Source: Hymenopellis radicata (Eukaryota; Basidiomycota; Agaricomycetes; Agaricales; Physalacriaceae). Taken from it: DNA of 45,588 bases. The position numbers were made by a program, and so were the translations under genes. Within the stretch, counting starts at the first letter, position 1. Every line of letters starts with the position of its first letter. The notes beneath the pieces are model-generated. The model was not told the origin of the DNA, did not search any database, and saw only the letters and a program-made list of their open reading frames with translations. The stretch covers positions 1-45,588 of the forward strand of contig JADNRX010000413.1 of NCBI GenBank assembly GCA_015501595.1, in the 5' to 3' direction. This document shows positions 44,983 to 45,588 of the stretch, one piece after another.

Positions 44983-45588
44983 GGATTTTAGCAACAGCGT
45001 AACGTTTGAATAATGCCAGAATGTACATACCTAAATGACGCATGTAATGCAGAGTGTGGAAGCGAATGATACCCCATGTCGAAGGACGAGCTTTTTAATG
45101 ATGATGGTTCCAGACAAGTTTCCGAAAAAGACCGGCGATCGGACCGACATGCCGGAAGTCAACCACAACAATCATGTCCCAGTTTTTGGTTCTTCCAATG
45201 GTTCTTCCAACGCCGGTACCCCTCCATCAATACGCACAGTGGCGTGTGTAAAGACGTATCGTGTAACTGCGCCACTCGTACAGACTGAGCCTTTTTGCTC
45301 AAGGGATGAATTACCTCTCGCCCTCTCTCGCCTCCTTGTTACGGCGCAGCATTAACGAACAGAGAAAACGATACGCAAATTCTCAGGACCAGGTAGATCA
45401 ATTTGAAAGGATGCGCGACTGCTCGCACGCAGATCCTGCGTGCCAGTTGCGAGTCCTTGTCGATCTTGCTTTTGTTCCCAAACGAGTCTTATTGTTCCGT
45501 TCCCTTGTTCTTCTTTACTTGCTGGACGAAGAACTTATTGTTCTCTAGATGCCCATCAAATACAACATAAGGGTTGACCTCTTTCCGT
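44983..45588. other. Right flank, no supported gene
   Basis: Plus frames 45035-45355 and 45306-45548 overlap each other and show no motif. May be 3' flank of the preceding gene or the upstream part of a gene beyond the edge. Confidence 0.35.

Overview
The window looks like a piece of a basidiomycete (Agaricomycetes, possibly Polyporales) nuclear chromosome. Genes are cut by many 45-60 nt GT-AG introns. Recognisable families are a fungal NST1-like protein, a DUF6533 membrane protein, F-box/LRR-like proteins and a basidiomycete-type P450. tRNA genes carry internal A and B boxes, and several genes have a TATA box 65-145 nt upstream of the ATG. All gene models are hand-spliced; they were checked by reading frame, splice sites and remembered family motifs, not by alignment.

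Layout. Left third (1-17200) is single-copy: the start of a sedolisin-type protease at the left edge (minus), a GH47 alpha-mannosidase (1441-3524, minus), an orphan Ras-binding-domain fragment of a MAPKKK (6357-6865, minus), a 15-exon aldo/keto reductase (9252-11019, plus), a group of tRNA-Ala(AGC) genes and decayed copies, an NST1-like gene (11999-14687, plus) and a small hypothetical gene (16144-16603, minus).

The middle and right (17270-44830) are dominated by a complex inverted segmental duplication. The left arm (17270-27300) holds a DUF6533 gene, a cysteine-rich single-pass membrane protein gene broken by transposons, and an intact F-box-like gene. The right arm (31440-37175) holds the same genes in mirror order: a decayed F-box copy, a truncated membrane-protein copy and an apparently intact DUF6533 copy. 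A third, nearly complete copy of the membrane-protein segment lies at 38490-40800 and runs into a P450 (41263-42930) and a TM/disordered-protein gene (43326-44982). A trace of the last gene is left beside the left arm. The spacer between the arms holds an ornithine aminotransferase gene (29146-30825).

Three non-autonomous DNA transposons can be delimited exactly because the duplicated arms supply empty sites: a 426-bp and a 1337-bp hAT-like element with 8-bp target duplications and related termini, and a 233-bp TA-flanked MITE inserted inside the target duplication of the first. Their order of insertion can be read from the sequence.

Across the window, seven otherwise well-formed genes are each out of frame by single bases, mostly restorable by adding one base to a homopolymer. 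This points to an assembly artefact at least as much as to mass pseudogenisation. No classical gene cluster or defence system was found.
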